Assembly (NCBI GenBank): GCA_965224765.1 | Contig: CBDDAC010000019.1 | Span: forward strand, 1-64,000 | From: CAZDBA01 sp965224765 | Lineage (GTDB): Bacteria > Planctomycetota > Planctomycetia > Pirellulales > Pirellulaceae | Direction of reading: 5' to 3' | DNA: 64,000 nucleotides | Shown: piece by piece, positions 61,456 to 64,000 of the stretch | Layout: the number at the start of each line of letters is the position of its first letter | Position numbering within the stretch: position 1 is the stretch's first letter | The notes under the pieces: model-generated | The model's input: only the letters and a program-made list of their open reading frames with translations | The model's database searches: none | Told to the model about the DNA's origin: nothing | Position numbers and translations under genes: made by a program

Positions 61456-63540
61456 ATGATCGTTTCAAATAATTGGTTAAAAGATTACGTCGATTGCACT
61501 GCTGATCATGACGAACTCGTCGATCGATTGACGATGTCTGGGCTCAATCACGAAGGCACCGAGCAGGTTGGTGATGATCAGGCGATCGATCTGGAAGTGA
61601 CCAGTAACCGCGTTGATTGTTTGGGCCACATTGGAGTTGCGCGTGAGATTGCGACGCTCTACGGATTGGATTTGAAAATTCCCGATCCGCAGCCGGTGGA
61701 ATCTTCCGAGTCAGTTGCCGATCAATGCAGTGTTGAGATTCAATGTCCCGAGCTTTGCCATCGATATACCGCTCGATTGATCAAAGGTGTGAAAGTGGGT
61801 CCCAGCCCGAAATGGCTAGTGGATCGTTTGAGTACGGTTTTGTACTCCAAAGGTAAAGACGGTGAGATTGTTCCTTACCAATCTGTCAACAACATTGTTG
61901 ACATCACGAACTACGTAATGTTCGAGTGTGGGCAGCCTTTGCATGCGTTTGATTTTGCCAAGATTTCAGGTGGCAAAGTGATCGTTCGTGAGCCCAAACC
62001 GGACGAAGAAATTGTCGCTATTGACCACACCAAATACAAACTTGAACCGGGAACCTGTGTAATTGCCGATGCTGAGACTGCTGTTTGCATTGGAGGTGTC
62101 ATGGGCGGAGTTGATTCTGAGGTCTCTGGCGAAACCACGGATGTATTAATCGAAGCGGCCTATTTTCATCCCAAACCAGTTCGATCTACCGCACGGCAGT
62201 TGAAACTTCACAGTCCTTCCTCCTTTCGTTTCGAACGTGATATCGATTCACACAACATTGATTGGGCGAGTCGACGGTGCTGCCAATTGATTTTGCAGAA
62301 TGCCGGTGGCGAACTTTGTGCAGGGATGGTTGATGCGGGGGAGGCTCCGACAGAAATTTCGCCTGTGGAGCTACGCTACGCCAGGATTCAGAGAGTCCTT
62401 GGAATCGAGATTCCGTCTGAAGAAGTTGCAAGAATTTTGGAGTCGTTAGGGTTGGTTGTGACTTCAAGTTTGCCCGCATCGATTAGTGCCATTCCACCCA
62501 GTTGGCGCAAGGATCTCACTCGGGAAGTCGATTTGATCGAAGAGGTGGGGCGAATTTACGGATATGACAAAGTGCCTGATACGGTTGCCGTGCCGATGGT
62601 GGCTTCACATCGGCCCGATTCTGATCGCGTGATGCAGAAAGTTCGCACGATTTTGACTAGCACCGGATTTGATGAGGCGATGACCGCAACGATGGTTCCT
62701 GCGATTTGGTCTGACGCGTTTTCGCCCTGGACCTCAGCCGATCCGATTATCGTTAGCCAACCTATGTTGGGCGTTCTTGAGCAAGGTTCACACAATATTG
62801 GGGCCGTCAATTTGGTTCGTCGCAGTTTGATTCCCAGTCTTCTCGAAGTGAAAAGGATTAATGACTTCCGTTCCAATACTGAAATTGATTTGTTCGAGAC
62901 GGCGAAAGTCTATCTGGCTGAATCGAAAACGGAATTGCCACGCGAGCCATTGATGCTGGGGATCGTCAGTAGTCGATGTTCCTCAACGGTCAAAGGGGTT
63001 GTCGAATCTCTGGTTCAGAGAGTCAATCCAGGTTGTCGCGTAGAAGTCAAAGAATTTGCGCATCCACTTTTGGATGTCAATCACTCGGTTCAATTGCTTA
63101 TTGATGGCAAGGTGCTGGGATACCTCGGACAGGTGTCAGTCGCTGGTTTGAAGCAATTCAAGATTCGTGCAGGTGGGGCAACGGTCGCCGAATTGGATGT
63201 CACGGTACTCGATGAGATTGCAATTCATGTTTCCATCCACAAAGATCAAAGTAAGTTTCAAGCGATCGCAAGGGATTTCAACTTCATCGTGGGAAATGCC
63301 GTTCATTGGCAGGATCTTGAGTCGACGGTCCGTGTTGCCGGTGGAGAGCTTTGTGAAGCGATTAACTATCGCGAGACATTCCGTGATGAGAAGAAAGATG
63401 GTGCGGGTAAGAAGCGACTGCTAATGTCGGTGACTCTTCGTTCCGAAACGGAGACTCTGTCCGGCGAACAGGCGGAAGATGTTTGTCAAAACATTATCTC
63501 TGCCTGTCAGCGGAAGCACTCAGCCGAACTTGTTGCCTAA
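61456..63540 (+). CDS. pheT: Phenylalanyl-tRNA synthetase beta subunit, short form without tRNA-binding OB domain
   Basis: 694 residues, about 100 fewer than E. coli PheT. The N-terminus IVSNNWLKDYVDCTADHDEL, VDRLTMSGLNHEGTEQVGDD runs directly into IDLEVTSNRVDCLGHIGVAR, whereas in most bacteria a tRNA-binding EMAP-like OB domain (B2) sits between these two segments. After this: the B3/B4 part (PYQSVNNIVDITNYVMFECG), B5 (GVDSEVSGETTDVLIEAAYF), catalytic-like modules VEEVGRIYGYDKVPD-like LIEEVGRIYGYDKVPD, and the ferredoxin-like anticodon-binding end (RDFNFIVGNAVHWQDLEST). Complete otherwise, ATG 61456. Confidence 0.95.
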   Translation: MIVSNNWLKDYVDCTADHDELVDRLTMSGLNHEGTEQVGDDQAIDLEVTSNRVDCLGHIGVAREIATLYGLDLKIPDPQPVESSESVADQCSVEIQCPELCHRYTARLIKGVKVGPSPKWLVDRLSTVLYSKGKDGEIVPYQSVNNIVDITNYVMFECGQPLHAFDFAKISGGKVIVREPKPDEEIVAIDHTKYKLEPGTCVIADAETAVCIGGVMGGVDSEVSGETTDVLIEAAYFHPKPVRSTARQLKLHSPSSFRFERDIDSHNIDWASRRCCQLILQNAGGELCAGMVDAGEAPTEISPVELRYARIQRVLGIEIPSEEVARILESLGLVVTSSLPASISAIPPSWRKDLTREVDLIEEVGRIYGYDKVPDTVAVPMVASHRPDSDRVMQKVRTILTSTGFDEAMTATMVPAIWSDAFSPWTSADPIIVSQPMLGVLEQGSHNIGAVNLVRRSLIPSLLEVKRINDFRSNTEIDLFETAKVYLAESKTELPREPLMLGIVSSRCSSTVKGVVESLVQRVNPGCRVEVKEFAHPLLDVNHSVQLLIDGKVLGYLGQVSVAGLKQFKIRAGGATVAELDVTVLDEIAIHVSIHKDQSKFQAIARDFNFIVGNAVHWQDLESTVRVAGGELCEAINYRETFRDEKKDGAGKKRLLMSVTLRSETETLSGEQAEDVCQNIISACQRKHSAELVA

Positions 63541-63586
63541 GCAACTTTATCACCTCCACGAAAACGAATGCGAATTGGCGTTGAAA

Positions 63587-64000
63587 ATGAATCCACAACC
63601 CAACGCCAAAATCGTTTACCTGACCGCAGGTGCCGGTGGAATGTTTTGCGGCAGTTGCATGCACGACAACGCGTTGGCAAAAGCCCTTCATGCCGAGGGC
63701 TGGGATGTCACGCTGGTGCCTTTCTATACGCCAATCCGGACTGACGAAGCGGATGTAAGTATTGATCAAGTGTTTTTCGGCGGGGTCAATGTTTATTTGC
63801 AGCAGAAGATTCCTCTGTTCCGTTTCGTTCCCTCGTTTATTGATCGCTTTTTAGACAATCCGAATCTGATTCGCCGAGTGACGTCGAAAGCCATCGAGAC
63901 GGATGCCAAGATGCTCGGGTCGCTGGCGCTATCAGTTTTGAAGGGAGCGAACGGGAATCAGCGTAAAGAGGTCAAGCGAGTGAACAAGTGGCTGGTCAAT
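63587..64000 (+). CDS. Glycosyltransferase family 4-like protein, 3' truncated
   Basis: ATG at 63587 starts MNPQPNAKIVYLTAGAGGMF, then CGSCMHDNALAKALHAEGWD, VTLVPFYTPIRTDEADVSID. The GAGGMFCGSCMHDNALA block and the following TLVPFYTP are the acceptor-side start of a GT4-type transferase common in planctomycetes. Only the first 138 residues are in the window; the donor-binding half lies beyond. 46 bases after pheT. Confidence 0.8.
   Translation, partial: MNPQPNAKIVYLTAGAGGMFCGSCMHDNALAKALHAEGWDVTLVPFYTPIRTDEADVSIDQVFFGGVNVYLQQKIPLFRFVPSFIDRFLDNPNLIRRVTSKAIETDAKMLGSLALSVLKGANGNQRKEVKRVNKWLVN

Noticed and set aside
1..64000. CRISPR array, prophage or defence island
   Set aside because: No regularly spaced short repeats, cas, phage structural or restriction genes were seen; the tandem repeats found are coding or 180 bp long.
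1..64000. Use of UGA as a sense codon in the genome
   Set aside because: Several intact genes end in TGA (surE, the rhomboid gene, the GT26 gene), so UGA is a normal stop; the two in-frame cases are local.

Overview
The window looks like chromosomal DNA of a planctomycete, most likely from the Pirellulaceae. This is inferred from gene content and not from any database search. The typical features are a formylglycine-type sulfatase, a TIGR02999/PF07638-type ECF sigma factor near a large transmembrane Ser/Thr kinase, a DUF1080 (3-keto-disaccharide hydrolase) lipid-free exported protein, a beta-propeller/cytochrome c protein, a membrane-bound proton/sodium pyrophosphatase with an extra N-terminal leader, many exported proteins of unknown function, and dispersed intergenic palindromes. 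Base composition appears close to half GC. No tRNA, rRNA, CRISPR array or prophage was seen.

Layout. 1-5.3 kb: a broken 6-phosphofructokinase, a STAS protein, two membrane-anchored coiled-coil proteins and a beta-propeller cytochrome c. 5.5-14.4 kb: a greatly enlarged Tex protein, a sigma factor, a sulfatase, a Ser/Thr kinase and an exported protein. 14.8-19.2 kb: aroB, then a small surface-polysaccharide group (GT4, NodB deacetylase, divergent WecG/TagA). 19.2-20 kb: a repeat-rich gap with two tandem 180-bp units. 20-30 kb: hydrolase, rsgA, tatD, DUF1080, pyrimidine phosphorylase, a TPR protein, fumC and pdxH. 30-32.7 kb: three tandem, diverged, exported paralogues ending in a clear terminator. 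32.8-43 kb: a GT39 transferase, a YdcF-like protein, a candidate non-coding RNA, transaldolase, arginine decarboxylase, a PTPMT1-like phosphatase, a ThuA-like/DsbD-alpha-like fusion with an in-frame UGA, and methionine aminopeptidase. 44-46.5 kb: an IS1182-type element inserted in a copy of a dispersed palindrome. 46.5-64 kb: beta-barrel protein, aminotransferase, rhomboid protease, surE, hppA, a TPR protein, an HD/pterin-dehydratase/membrane-protein run, and the conserved rpmI-rplT-pheS-pheT operon followed by a truncated glycosyltransferase.

Quality caution. At least ten genes between 1 and 43 kb are broken by frameshifts, several at homopolymer runs (for example the T run in the sulfatase at about 10,735), while genes from 46.5 kb onward are intact. 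Since several are housekeeping genes (pfk, fumC, pdxH), consensus errors in a low-coverage or long-read assembly are a better explanation than true decay. Broken genes are annotated as single loci spanning their fragments.

Most unusual items: the Tex protein with an 8-residue tandem repeat insertion and a Gly/Gln tail; the three-gene paralogue array at 30.4-32.7 kb; a putative orphan RNA with its own promoter and terminator at 35.96-36.22 kb; an in-frame UGA in a redox-type fusion protein that could be selenocysteine or an error; a 108-bp inverted-repeat element at 30.0 kb; and a PheT that lacks its tRNA-binding OB domain.
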